Assembly (NCBI GenBank): GCA_023393475.1
Contig: JAEWLC010000043.1
Coordinates: forward strand, 22,978-86,977
DNA: 64,000 nt
DNA from: Pseudomonadota bacterium
Lineage (GTDB): Bacteria; Pseudomonadota; Alphaproteobacteria; Rhizobiales; Devosiaceae
Direction: 5' to 3'
Shown: positions 32,399-40,042 of the stretch, one piece after another
Layout of the letters: the number at the start of each line of letters is the position of its first letter
Numbering within the stretch: the first letter of the stretch is position 1
The notes under the pieces: generated by a model
Databases searched by the model: none
What the model was told of the DNA's origin: nothing
Seen by the model: only the letters and a program-made list of their open reading frames with translations
Made by a program: the position numbers and the translations under genes

Positions 32399-34261
32399 AT
32401 GTTAGGTCCTGTGTTCAAGTGGTTCGAGGACCGACTGAACCCATATCCACTGGGTGAGCCCGAGCAGCCGCCCAAGGGGCTAGTGGCGTTCTGCTTGCAT
32501 TACTGCAAGGGCGCCAAGCGCTGGCTGATCGCCATGGCGCTGCTAGGCGCCGGCGTGGCGCTGGGCGAGATCATGCTGTTCAGCTTCATGGGCTCGATCA
32601 TCGATTGGCTCGGCACCGCCGACAAGGCGACCTTCCTTCAGACAGAAGGCTGGAAGCTCGGGCTGATGGCGCTCGTGCTGCTGCTGATCCTGCCTGCCAT
32701 GCAGATCACCGACACGTTCATCATCCACCAGACGCTGATCGGCAACCTGCCGCAGCGCATCCGCTGGATGGCGCACCGGTACCTGCTGCGCCAGTCGATG
32801 AGCTACTTCCAGGACGAGTTTGCCGGCCGCATCGGCGCCAAGCTGATGCAGACCGCGCTCGCCGTGCGCGAAGTGGTGATGAAGCTGCTCGACGTCACCG
32901 TGTTCGTGGTCGTCTATTTCGCCGGCGCGGTTGTGCTGGCGGCGATGAGCGATCCGTGGCTCGCCGTGCCGTTCCTCGTCTGGCTCGCGCTCTATGTGTC
33001 GCTGCTCTGCTACTGGGTGCCCAAGCTCGGCAAGGTCGCCGAAGTGCAGGCCGACGCCCGCTCGCTGATGACCGGCCGCATCGTCGACAGCTACACCAAC
33101 ATCGCGACGGTGAAGCTCTTCTCGCACTCGCATCGCGAGGAAGCCTATGCGCACGAGGCCATGGATCAGTTCATGGGTACCGTGCACAAGCAGATGCGGA
33201 TGTTCGCGCTGCTGCAGATCGTCATCCCGCTGATGAACAACGTGCTGCTGTTCTCGGTGATCGCGGTCGGCATCAACCAGTGGCTCAACGGCTCGATGAC
33301 GCCGGGCGCCATCGCCGTCGCCAGCGCGCTGGTGCTGCGCTTCCAGGGCATGAGCCAGTGGGTCATGTGGGAGATGTCGCAGCTGTTCGAGAACATCGGC
33401 ATCGTCCGCGACGGCATCAACTCGATCTCGCTGCCGCGCGTCGTCGCCGACAAGCCGGGTGCCAAACCGCTCGGCAAGGTGACGGGCGATATCAAGTTCG
33501 ACGATGTGAGCTTCCACTACGGCAAGGCGTCGGGTGTGATCGAGCACCTCAACCTCGAGATCAAGCCGGGCGAGAAGATCGGCCTCGTCGGCCGCTCCGG
33601 CGCCGGCAAGTCGACCATCGTCAACCTGCTGCTCCGCTTCTACGACCGCGAGGGCGGGGTGATCTCGATCGACGGCACCGACATCGGCGAAGTGCAGCAG
33701 GATACGCTGCGTGAGCAGATCGGCGTCGTGACCCAGGATACCTCGCTCCTGCATCGCTCGGTGCGCGAGAACATCCTCTACGGCCGCCCCGATGCGAGCG
33801 AAGAGGAAATGCTGGCGGCCGCGCGGCTCGCCGAGGCGGATGGCTTCATCCAGGGCCTCGTCGACCACAAGGGACGCACCGGCTACGACGCCCATGTGGG
33901 CGAGCGCGGCGTGAAGCTTTCCGGTGGCCAGCGCCAGCGCATAGCCATCGCCCGCGTGCTGCTGAAGAACGCCCCGATCCTCGTCCTCGACGAGGCGACC
34001 TCGGCGCTCGACAGCGAGGTCGAGGCGGCGATCCAGGGCCAGCTCAACCGGCTGATGGACAGCAAGACCGTGATCGCCATTGCGCACCGCCTCTCGACCA
34101 TCGCCGCCATGGACCGGCTGGTGGTGATCGAGCAGGGCAAGATCATCGAGCAGGGCACGCATGCCGAGCTCATCGCGCTCGACGGCACCTATGCCAAGCT
34201 CTGGAACCGCCAGTCCGGCGGCTTCCTCGAGCCCGACGTCCAGGAGGAGGCGGCGGAGTGA
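32399..34261 (+). CDS. ABC exporter (fused membrane-ATPase half transporter) 1
   Basis: A 620-residue type IV ABC exporter. Six membrane helices (about 40-320) are followed by the ATPase: Walker A GRSGAGKST, signature VKLSGGQRQR, Walker B ILVLDEATSALD with catalytic Glu, and H-loop AIAHRLSTI, all consensus. A QEE-rich tail follows RQSGGFLEP. Such half transporters work as homo- or heterodimers exporting lipids, drugs or peptides. It begins a run of three paralogues sharing the RQSGGF C-terminal motif and starts downstream of the MerR-type operator. RBS GGGAGAG. Substrate is unknown. Confidence 0.9.
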   Translation: MLGPVFKWFEDRLNPYPLGEPEQPPKGLVAFCLHYCKGAKRWLIAMALLGAGVALGEIMLFSFMGSIIDWLGTADKATFLQTEGWKLGLMALVLLLILPAMQITDTFIIHQTLIGNLPQRIRWMAHRYLLRQSMSYFQDEFAGRIGAKLMQTALAVREVVMKLLDVTVFVVVYFAGAVVLAAMSDPWLAVPFLVWLALYVSLLCYWVPKLGKVAEVQADARSLMTGRIVDSYTNIATVKLFSHSHREEAYAHEAMDQFMGTVHKQMRMFALLQIVIPLMNNVLLFSVIAVGINQWLNGSMTPGAIAVASALVLRFQGMSQWVMWEMSQLFENIGIVRDGINSISLPRVVADKPGAKPLGKVTGDIKFDDVSFHYGKASGVIEHLNLEIKPGEKIGLVGRSGAGKSTIVNLLLRFYDREGGVISIDGTDIGEVQQDTLREQIGVVTQDTSLLHRSVRENILYGRPDASEEEMLAAARLAEADGFIQGLVDHKGRTGYDAHVGERGVKLSGGQRQRIAIARVLLKNAPILVLDEATSALDSEVEAAIQGQLNRLMDSKTVIAIAHRLSTIAAMDRLVVIEQGKIIEQGTHAELIALDGTYAKLWNRQSGGFLEPDVQEEAAE

Positions 34262-34321
34262 TGAACTCCGCGCACCGCCTTTTAGGAGAGACTGCACTTC
34301 AACCATCCCAAGGAGGGACAG

Positions 34322-34420
34322 ATGGATACGCCCAACAATCGAATTAAGGCCCGCGCTACGGCACCCCAGTCGCTTCGTTCGAAACTGAAACGAAAACAAT
34401 CCATTGGAGCCCTCACCTGA
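34322..34420 (+). CDS. Candidate 32-residue basic small protein or leader peptide
   Basis: ATG at 34322 lies five bases after a perfect AGGAGG (34311-34316). The 33-codon frame ends at TGA 34418-34420. The product starts MDTPNNRIKARATAPQSLRS and continues with a Lys/Arg-rich stretch. It sits between exporters 1 and 2, 40 bases before the second. The strong ribosome-binding site is better than that of the exporter which follows. It could be a small protein or a leader that controls translation of exporter 2. No family is recognised. Confidence 0.4.
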   Translation: MDTPNNRIKARATAPQSLRSKLKRKQSIGALT

Positions 34421-34460
34421 CTCACGTAGTCGGATAGGGGCTCGGACAAATGAGTTCAAA

Positions 34461-36326
34461 ATGCTCAACCGAGTCATTGCCTGGTTCGACGCCCGCTACA
34501 AACCCGTAGCGCTGGCTGAGGACACCCGTCCCCCTCAGGGGGTGCGCGCCTACACTCTCTACTTCGCCAAACAGTTCCGCAGCGCCTTCGGGCTGCGCAT
34601 GATACTGGTCACCATCGGCTCGATCGCCGATGCGATGATGCCGATCTTCGTCGGTGTCGTCGTCGGCCTGCTGGCCACCACGCCGCCCGGACAGATGTTC
34701 GAGCTGCATTGGCAGACGTTCCTGTGGATGATCCTGGTGATCGCCGTGATCCGGCCGATCACCTTCGTGCTCGATACCCTCGTGCGCAACCACTCGATCG
34801 TGCCCAACCTCGTCAACATCGTACGCTGGCAGAGCCACTGGCACGTCATCCGGCAGAGCTGGACCTTCTTCCAGAACGACTTTGCCGGTCGCATCGCCAA
34901 CAAGATCATGCAGGCTGGCGAAAGCGTCGAGATGTCGATCAACATGACAATCGACGCCGTCTGGTACGCCGCGATCTTCGTGATCGTCGCCATCATCGTG
35001 ATGGCGGGGCTCGACTGGATGCTGCTGGTGCCGATCGTCGTGTGGCTGGTCCTCTACGGGATCCTGTTCACCATCGTGATGCCGCTCATCGCCAAGCACT
35101 CCGAGGACCTCTCGGAGGCGAAGTCGGTGGTCACAGGCCGCATCGTCGACAGCTACACCAACATCCACACCCTCAAGACCTTCTCGACCGATGGGCACGA
35201 GGACGCCTATGTCGCGGAGTCGGTGGAGGGGCACGCCAGGGAGTTCAGCAAGCTCATGCGCGTGTTCACCTACATGTGGTCGACACTGTTCCTGCTCAAT
35301 GCGGGCCTGGTGATCTCGATCGCGTGGATAGCGCTTGCGGGCTGGAATGCCGGGACCCTGAGTGCCGCGGCGGTGGCCACGGCGATCCCGTTTGCGTTGC
35401 AGATCATGAACATGTCGGGCTGGATCCTCGACGCCGGCTCGCAGATCTTCCGCCAGATCGGCACCACCCAGGACTCGATGGAGACCATCGCCCAGCCTAT
35501 CGCCATGCTCGATCCCCCGACTGCCCCCAAGCTCGTCGTCCGCGAAGGCGGCATCGAGTTCAAGGATGTCAGCTTCAGCTACTGGCGAGGCAAGGAAGGC
35601 TCGGTGATGGAGAATCTCAATCTCCACATCAAGCCAGGCGAGAAGGTGGGTCTTGTCGGTCGCTCCGGCTCCGGCAAGTCCACAATGGTCAACCTGATGC
35701 TGCGTCTGTTCGACGTGGAGTCCGGTTCGATCCTGATCGACGGGCAGGACGTTCGCGACGTGACGCAGGAAAGCGTGCGCGCCGCGATCGGCCTCGTCAG
35801 CCAGGATACCTCCCTGCTGCATCGCTCGGTCCGCGAGAACATCAAGTACGGCCGCCAGTCCGCGACCGATGAGCAGATGATCCTCGCGGCCGAGCAGGCC
35901 AAGGTGGCCGACGTCATCGGCGGGCTCGTCGATCCCAAGGGGCATCGCGGTTACGACGCCCATGTCGGCGAGCGTGGCGTGAAGCTCTCGGGCGGCCAGC
36001 GGCAGCGCGTCGCCATCGCCCGGGTGCTCCTGAAAGACGCCCCGATCCTCGTGCTGGACGAGGCGACGTCCGCCCTCGACAGCGAGGTCGAGGCGGCGAT
36101 CCAGGAGCAACTGGTGTCGCTGATGCACGGCAAGACGGTGATCGCCATCGCCCACCGTCTCTCGACCATCGCCGCCATGGATCGGCTGGTGGTGCTCGAG
36201 AAGGGCCAGATCGTCGAGGAAGGCACCCATGCCGAGCTCCTGGCCCGCGGCGGACACTACGCCCACCTGTGGGAACGCCAATCCGGCGGCTTCCTCGATG
36301 TAAAGGCCGAAGAAGCGGCGGAGTAA
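34461..36326 (+). CDS. ABC exporter (fused membrane-ATPase half transporter) 2
   Basis: A 621-residue paralogue of the exporters on both sides. Membrane part at about 30-320, with FFQNDFAGRIANKIMQAGES, a conserved coupling-helix region. ATPase motifs are consensus: GRSGSGKST, VKLSGGQRQR, ILVLDEATSALD, AIAHRLSTIA. The C-terminus is RQSGGFLDVKAEEAAE. The start at 34461 (MLNRVIAWFDARYKP) matches the N-termini of the other two; the frame is open upstream to 34404 but reads through a poor region. No strong RBS is seen before it. A terminator follows. With intact catalytic sites it could act alone or pair with a neighbour. Confidence 0.9.
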   Translation: MLNRVIAWFDARYKPVALAEDTRPPQGVRAYTLYFAKQFRSAFGLRMILVTIGSIADAMMPIFVGVVVGLLATTPPGQMFELHWQTFLWMILVIAVIRPITFVLDTLVRNHSIVPNLVNIVRWQSHWHVIRQSWTFFQNDFAGRIANKIMQAGESVEMSINMTIDAVWYAAIFVIVAIIVMAGLDWMLLVPIVVWLVLYGILFTIVMPLIAKHSEDLSEAKSVVTGRIVDSYTNIHTLKTFSTDGHEDAYVAESVEGHAREFSKLMRVFTYMWSTLFLLNAGLVISIAWIALAGWNAGTLSAAAVATAIPFALQIMNMSGWILDAGSQIFRQIGTTQDSMETIAQPIAMLDPPTAPKLVVREGGIEFKDVSFSYWRGKEGSVMENLNLHIKPGEKVGLVGRSGSGKSTMVNLMLRLFDVESGSILIDGQDVRDVTQESVRAAIGLVSQDTSLLHRSVRENIKYGRQSATDEQMILAAEQAKVADVIGGLVDPKGHRGYDAHVGERGVKLSGGQRQRVAIARVLLKDAPILVLDEATSALDSEVEAAIQEQLVSLMHGKTVIAIAHRLSTIAAMDRLVVLEKGQIVEEGTHAELLARGGHYAHLWERQSGGFLDVKAEEAAE

Positions 36327-36332
36327 ATTCGG

Positions 36333-36364
36333 GGGCGGGCCGAAAGGTCCGCCCTTCGTTTGCA
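36333..36364 (+). terminator. Terminator after ABC exporter 2
   Basis: GGGCGGGCC and GGTCCGCCC form a 9-bp stem (one G-T pair) around a GAAA tetraloop, followed by TTCGTTT. It begins 6 bases after the stop of exporter 2 and separates that transcript from the toxin-antitoxin module. Confidence 0.65.
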
Positions 36365-36377
36365 GCCGGACAAAGTG

Positions 36378-36414
36378 TGTAGCTGTTGACTACATTGTAG
36401 TCATCGGCTACATC
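36378..36414 (+). promoter_or_regulatory. Toxin-antitoxin promoter with two tandem operator palindromes
   Basis: Two copies of TGTAG-N7-CTACA lie end to end at 36378-36394 and 36396-36412, an 18-base repeat. The whole 35-base block is also nearly mirror-symmetric about T36395. They cover a promoter: -35 TTGACT (36386-36391), 17-base spacer, -10 TACATC (36409-36414). The transcription start predicted 7 bases on is at the GTG of the toxin (36421), so the mRNA is probably leaderless. Autoregulation by the Xre antitoxin is the natural reading. Confidence 0.65.
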
Positions 36415-36420
36415 TGCGCG

Positions 36421-36669
36421 GTGAAGCAGATTTCCTATACAAAGGCTGCTGTGAGATCGCTTCGAAGAATGCCTGCGAACACGGCCGCGAGGATCAGGTC
36501 GAAGATCGAGGCCTATGCTGCCGACCCTGCTTCCCAAGCCAACAACGTCAAGGCACTGCAGGGGCGCACCGGCATCCGGCTTCGTGTTGGGGATTGGCGG
36601 GTCATCATGGAGGACGGCGTTGTGCTGGCGGTCCTCGATGTCGGGCCACGTGGCGGGATCTATGACTGA
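36421..36669 (+). CDS. RelE/ParE-family toxin of a type II toxin-antitoxin module
   Basis: An 82-residue basic protein, starting MKQISYTKAAVRSLRRMPAN from GTG. RelE-like hallmarks are seen: the RIRSKIEAYAADP helix, RLRVGDWRVIM strand (with the conserved Arg) and the C-terminal GPRGGIYD. RelE toxins cut mRNA at the ribosome, while ParE toxins act on gyrase; the sequence pattern favours the RelE/YafQ-like group. No Shine-Dalgarno site precedes the GTG and the promoter places transcription start on or next to it. The toxin precedes its antitoxin, the reverse of the classical order, but usual for HigBA-like and RelE/Xre pairs. Confidence 0.85.
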   Translation: MKQISYTKAAVRSLRRMPANTAARIRSKIEAYAADPASQANNVKALQGRTGIRLRVGDWRVIMEDGVVLAVLDVGPRGGIYD

Positions 36670-36680
36670 GGAGACGTGCG

Positions 36681-37022
36681 ATGAATGAGATGGTCACCAT
36701 CACTCGCGAGGAGTACCAGCGCCTTGTGGCGGCAGCCGAGGAACTGGCCGACATTGCTGCCTATGACCGTGCCACCGCGGCGCTGACGTCTGGCGATGAG
36801 GAACTCGTCCCCTCCGAATATGCCGACCGGCTGATCGCAGGCGAAAGCCCCGTCAGGGTCTATCGGGATCTGCGTGGCATGACGCAGGTCTCCCTGTCCG
36901 AGGCCTCTGGCGTCAACCGCGTGCAGATCGCTAATATCGAGTCCGGCGCCAAGCGTGGGTCCATAGACACGCTGCGCAAGCTGGCATACGCCCTCCGGGT
37001 AACGCTGGACGATCTGGCCTGA
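36681..37022 (+). CDS. Xre-family antitoxin
   Basis: A 113-residue partner of the toxin 11 bases upstream. The N-terminal half (about 1-60) is acidic (VAAAEELADIAAYDRATAAL) and resembles Phd/RelB-like toxin-binding segments with a YQRLVAAAEEL helix. The C-terminal half is an Xre helix-turn-helix (about 55-113: YRDLRGMTQVSLSEASGVNR then QIANIESG, LRKLAYALRV). It would bind the tandem palindromes upstream and repress the operon. Its RBS is GAGGAG. Confidence 0.85.
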   Translation: MNEMVTITREEYQRLVAAAEELADIAAYDRATAALTSGDEELVPSEYADRLIAGESPVRVYRDLRGMTQVSLSEASGVNRVQIANIESGAKRGSIDTLRKLAYALRVTLDDLA

Positions 37023-37096
37023 CCGGGCCCACCTTTCCCCGATTTCACGTTTGCCTCGGAACGATCCAAGCTATTGAGTGTTCGGCGAGAACACCC

Positions 37097-38965
37097 ATGA
37101 AGCTCCTCGAGCCCATTCACCGCATCTTCGAGACCTGGATCGATCCGTTCGGCAAGGATGGCGACCTCAGGCCGCCCGCGCTCACGCTGCGGTTCTTCTG
37201 GTTCTACATCTCGCAGGCCAAGCTCGCCTTTCTTGCGCTGCTGGCGCTTGGCGGGCTGGTGGCGCTGGTCGAGGCGGCGCTGTTCTATTTCGTCGGCCGG
37301 CTGATCGACATGCTGACGGCACTGCCGTCGGGCGCCGGATGGGGTGGGCTGATCGAGGCGAACGGGCCGGAGCTCGGCTGGATGCTGGTCGTCACCCTCG
37401 GCATCCGCTTCATCATCTCGTGGCTGTCGGCGACGGTCGAAGAGCAGACGGTGACGCTCGGCTTCTACAACATGGTGCGCTGGCAGGCCTATGCGCACGT
37501 CATCCGCCAGAACCTCAGCTTCTTCCAGAACGATTTCGCCGGCGCCATCGCGTCAAAGGTCTGGCAGTCGGGCGCGGCGGTCGGCGACTTCATGGTCAGC
37601 CTGCTGCAGGTGGTGTGGAACATCGTCATCTTCACGGCCGCGACGACCCTGCTGATGGGGCAACTGGATTGGCGGCTTGCCGTGGCCATGATCGCCTGGA
37701 TCGTCGTCTTCGCCATCGCGGCGCGCTATTTCGTGCCGCGCATGCGCGGCCTTGCCGCCGCGGCCGCGGAGCAGGGCTCGGCCCTGACCGGCAAGATCGT
37801 CGACAGCTTCTCGAACATCCAGATGCTGAAACTGTTCGGCACCGCCGAGGGCGACGATCGCTTCGTGCGCAAGGGTTTCGACGACTACCTTGCGGCGATA
37901 CGCAGGCTGGCCCGCACCCTCGTCGGGGTGCGCTCGACCATGGCGATGCTTTCGGGCGTTGCTCTTGCCGGGATCACGGCGCTCGCCGTCCACCTCTGGA
38001 CCGAGGGTCTCATCACCGTCGGTGGCGTGGCGCTGACCACCGGCGTGGTGCTGCGCCTCTACGCCATGCTGGGCCGGCTGATGAACCAGCTCAACGGCAT
38101 GATGCGCAACTACGGCACCGCGCAGAACTCCGCCGAGATCATCTCGAAGCCCCTTGGCCTCGTCGATGCGCCCGATGCCACGCCGCTCGTCGTGACCGAT
38201 GCCGGCATCCGCTTCGAGCATGTGACGTTCAAGTACGACAAGTCGCTGCCGGTCATCGAGGATCTGACGCTGACCATCAAGCCGGGTGAGCGCGTCGGGC
38301 TGATCGGCCGGTCGGGGGCAGGCAAGTCGACGCTGGTGAACCTGCTCCTGCGCTTCTACGACCTGAGGGGCGGCACCATCTCGATCGACCGGCAGGACAT
38401 CAGCAAGGTCACGCAGGAATCGCTGCGCGCAAGCATCGGCGTCGTGACGCAGGATACCGCGCTGCTGCATCGCTCGATCCGCGCCAACCTCACCTACGGC
38501 AAGCCGGACGCCACCGACGACGAGATGATGAACGCGGCCGCCATGGCCGAAGCCGACGAGTTCATCGAGCAGCTCGTCGATCAGCGGGGCAGGGCCGGCT
38601 ACGACGCCTATGTCGGCGAGCGTGGCGTGAAGCTCAGTGGCGGGCAGCGCCAGCGCGTCGCCATCGCCCGGGTGCTGCTCAAGAACGCCCCGATCCTCGT
38701 CCTCGACGAGGCGACCTCCGCGCTCGACAGCGAAGTCGAGGCCGCGATCCAGGCGCAGCTGGCGACACTGATGCAGGGCAAGACCGTCCTCGCCATCGCC
38801 CATCGGCTCTCGACCATCGCTGAGATGGACCGGCTGATCGTCCTCGACAAGGGCCGGATCGTCGAGGAGGGCACGCACGCGCAACTGCTGGTGCATGGCG
38901 GCCTCTATGCCTCGCTCTGGGCCCGCCAGTCCGGCGGCTTCATCGACAGCGAGGCGGCGGAGTAG
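37097..38965 (+). CDS. ABC exporter (fused membrane-ATPase half transporter) 3
   Basis: A 622-residue paralogue of exporters 1 and 2. Membrane part at about 35-320 (FWFYISQAKLAFLALLALGG, SFFQNDFAGAIASKVWQSGA); ATPase motifs GRSGAGKST, VKLSGGQRQR, ILVLDEATSALD, AIAHRLSTIAEM all consensus. The C-terminus is RQSGGFIDSEAAE. It follows the antitoxin by 74 bases. A short repeat TGTTC-N5-GAACA at 37079-37093 lies just before the ATG and could hide the start region. No own promoter is clear, so it may depend on toxin-antitoxin transcription. It is convergent with the TetR gene, 3 bases apart. Confidence 0.9.
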   Translation: MKLLEPIHRIFETWIDPFGKDGDLRPPALTLRFFWFYISQAKLAFLALLALGGLVALVEAALFYFVGRLIDMLTALPSGAGWGGLIEANGPELGWMLVVTLGIRFIISWLSATVEEQTVTLGFYNMVRWQAYAHVIRQNLSFFQNDFAGAIASKVWQSGAAVGDFMVSLLQVVWNIVIFTAATTLLMGQLDWRLAVAMIAWIVVFAIAARYFVPRMRGLAAAAAEQGSALTGKIVDSFSNIQMLKLFGTAEGDDRFVRKGFDDYLAAIRRLARTLVGVRSTMAMLSGVALAGITALAVHLWTEGLITVGGVALTTGVVLRLYAMLGRLMNQLNGMMRNYGTAQNSAEIISKPLGLVDAPDATPLVVTDAGIRFEHVTFKYDKSLPVIEDLTLTIKPGERVGLIGRSGAGKSTLVNLLLRFYDLRGGTISIDRQDISKVTQESLRASIGVVTQDTALLHRSIRANLTYGKPDATDDEMMNAAAMAEADEFIEQLVDQRGRAGYDAYVGERGVKLSGGQRQRVAIARVLLKNAPILVLDEATSALDSEVEAAIQAQLATLMQGKTVLAIAHRLSTIAEMDRLIVLDKGRIVEEGTHAQLLVHGGLYASLWARQSGGFIDSEAAE

Positions 38966-38968
38966 GGG

Positions 38969-39523
38969 CTAGAGCCCGGCGAGGATCGTCTCGAGCCCGG
39001 TCTCGAAGGCATCGTCGACATCGCCGCCGAGGTTGAAGGCGCTGCCGATCTCCATCAGCACGAAGCCGTGGAGGAAGGGGACGATGGTACGCGACACGGG
39101 CAACACGCGCTCTTCCGGCAACCCGGTGGTGCGCAATTCCTCGAACAGCGGCTGGGCCGAGAACAGGCACGCGGCCCGGATCTCGGGATCGATGAAGGCA
39201 TTGCCCGAGTAGATCACGCGATACCGATGCGGCGCGGCCTTGCCGAAGGCGCGGTAGGCGCGAGCCATTTCCTTGAGCCGCGACTTGCTGTCGGGGCCGA
39301 TCATGGCGCGCCGGATATGGGCCTCGAGCTCGTATAGCACCTCGATCTCTACGGCCTTCAGCAGCGCTGCCCGGTCGGCGAAGTGCTTGTAGAGCGAGGG
39401 CGGCTTGATCCCCGCCGCCTTAGCAACGGCGCCCACCGTCAATGCGTCGGGCCCGGAAGCCTCGACGAGCTCCCGGGCAATGGTCTGCAGCGCGTCGCGC
39501 GAGGTTTTAGCCGGCGTTGGCAA
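38969..39523 (-). CDS. TetR-family regulator
   Basis: A 184-residue repressor. The N-terminal helix-turn-helix reads ALTVGAVAKAAGIKPPSLYK then HFADRAALLKAVE (residues 27-60). The C-terminal domain starts ELEAHIRRAMIGPDSKSRLK and resembles the WHG/TetR_C_13 type. It overlaps the DUF4260 gene upstream by 17 bases and is co-transcribed with it. Repeats at 39926-39968, before that gene, are likely its operator, so it probably controls its own operon; control of the adjacent exporters is possible but unproved. Confidence 0.88.
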   Translation of the reverse strand: MPTPAKTSRDALQTIARELVEASGPDALTVGAVAKAAGIKPPSLYKHFADRAALLKAVEIEVLYELEAHIRRAMIGPDSKSRLKEMARAYRAFGKAAPHRYRVIYSGNAFIDPEIRAACLFSAQPLFEELRTTGLPEERVLPVSRTIVPFLHGFVLMEIGSAFNLGGDVDDAFETGLETILAGL

Positions 39524-39914
39524 GCTTCTTGGCCTTCCCCATCAGGCCCAGATGCGTCTGGCCTTCGTAGCCGGGATACTTGAGTCCGTAGCCGAGCGCA
39601 CGGTCCATGGCGATGTGGGCGGCCCAGATAACGCCGATCTCGACCAGCAGCGGGATGCCTCCGAACCAGCCGATCGCCCCGACGATCATCGGGTGCGTGT
39701 AGGTGTGGACGAAGTTGTAGATCTTCGCCCCGGTCTTTTCGCCCGCGGCATAGCCGAAGAAGGCGAGGTCGGGCGCGAGCAGCAGGGCGGCGAACAGCCA
39801 CCAGTTGCCGCCGATGAACCAGTAAATGGTGACGAGGGCGGCGAGAGCGAACAGGCCTTCCAGGCGAAGCTGGATGGCGATGGCTTTGGGCGGGAACCCG
39901 GGGGTCGAAGTCAT
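39507..39914 (-). CDS. DUF4260 family membrane protein
   Basis: A 135-residue protein with three or four hydrophobic segments (LEGLFALAALVTIYWFIGG, WLFAALLLAPDLAFFGY, MIVGAIGWFGGIPLLVEIG). Conserved positions of DUF4260 are present: YNFVHTYTHP and IAMDRALGYGLKYP. The function of the family is unknown; it is commonly next to a TetR gene. The ATG at 39914 lies 6 bases after GAGG; a start at 39926 is open but lacks a site. It overlaps the TetR gene downstream. Confidence 0.78.
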   Translation of the reverse strand: MTSTPGFPPKAIAIQLRLEGLFALAALVTIYWFIGGNWWLFAALLLAPDLAFFGYAAGEKTGAKIYNFVHTYTHPMIVGAIGWFGGIPLLVEIGVIWAAHIAMDRALGYGLKYPGYEGQTHLGLMGKAKKLANAG

Positions 39915-39925
39915 GGCAAACCTCA

Positions 39926-39977
39926 ATGGCTAATCATCGTAGCCATCATAGCTATATACGTTAGCCATGAGAGTCAA
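39926..39977 (-). promoter_or_regulatory. Promoter and probable TetR operator of the DUF4260-tetR operon
   Basis: An 8-base inverted repeat, ATGGCTAA (39926-39933) and TTAGCCAT (39961-39968), brackets a smaller repeat TAGC-N7-GCTA. On the minus strand a -35 TTGACT (39972-39977) precedes it and the AT-rich TATATAGCTA inside supplies a possible -10. Overlap of repeat and promoter is what autorepression by TetR would need. Confidence 0.45.
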
Positions 39978-40042
39978 GGCCGCTCTTGGCTCTGCCACGA
40001 GCACCCGCTAGAACCGCGCCGACCAACAGAGGATCTCCCCGA

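Noticed and set aside
34259..34350. 28-codon frame overlapping the end of exporter 1 (TGATG)
   Set aside because: No ribosome-binding site of its own and the frame competes with the better-supported 32-residue ORF.
34422..36281. Minus-strand frame (619 codons) opposite ABC exporter 2
   Set aside because: The exporter has all ABC motifs on the plus strand; similar His/Asp-rich antisense frames lie opposite exporters 1 and 3, which is codon-bias mirroring.
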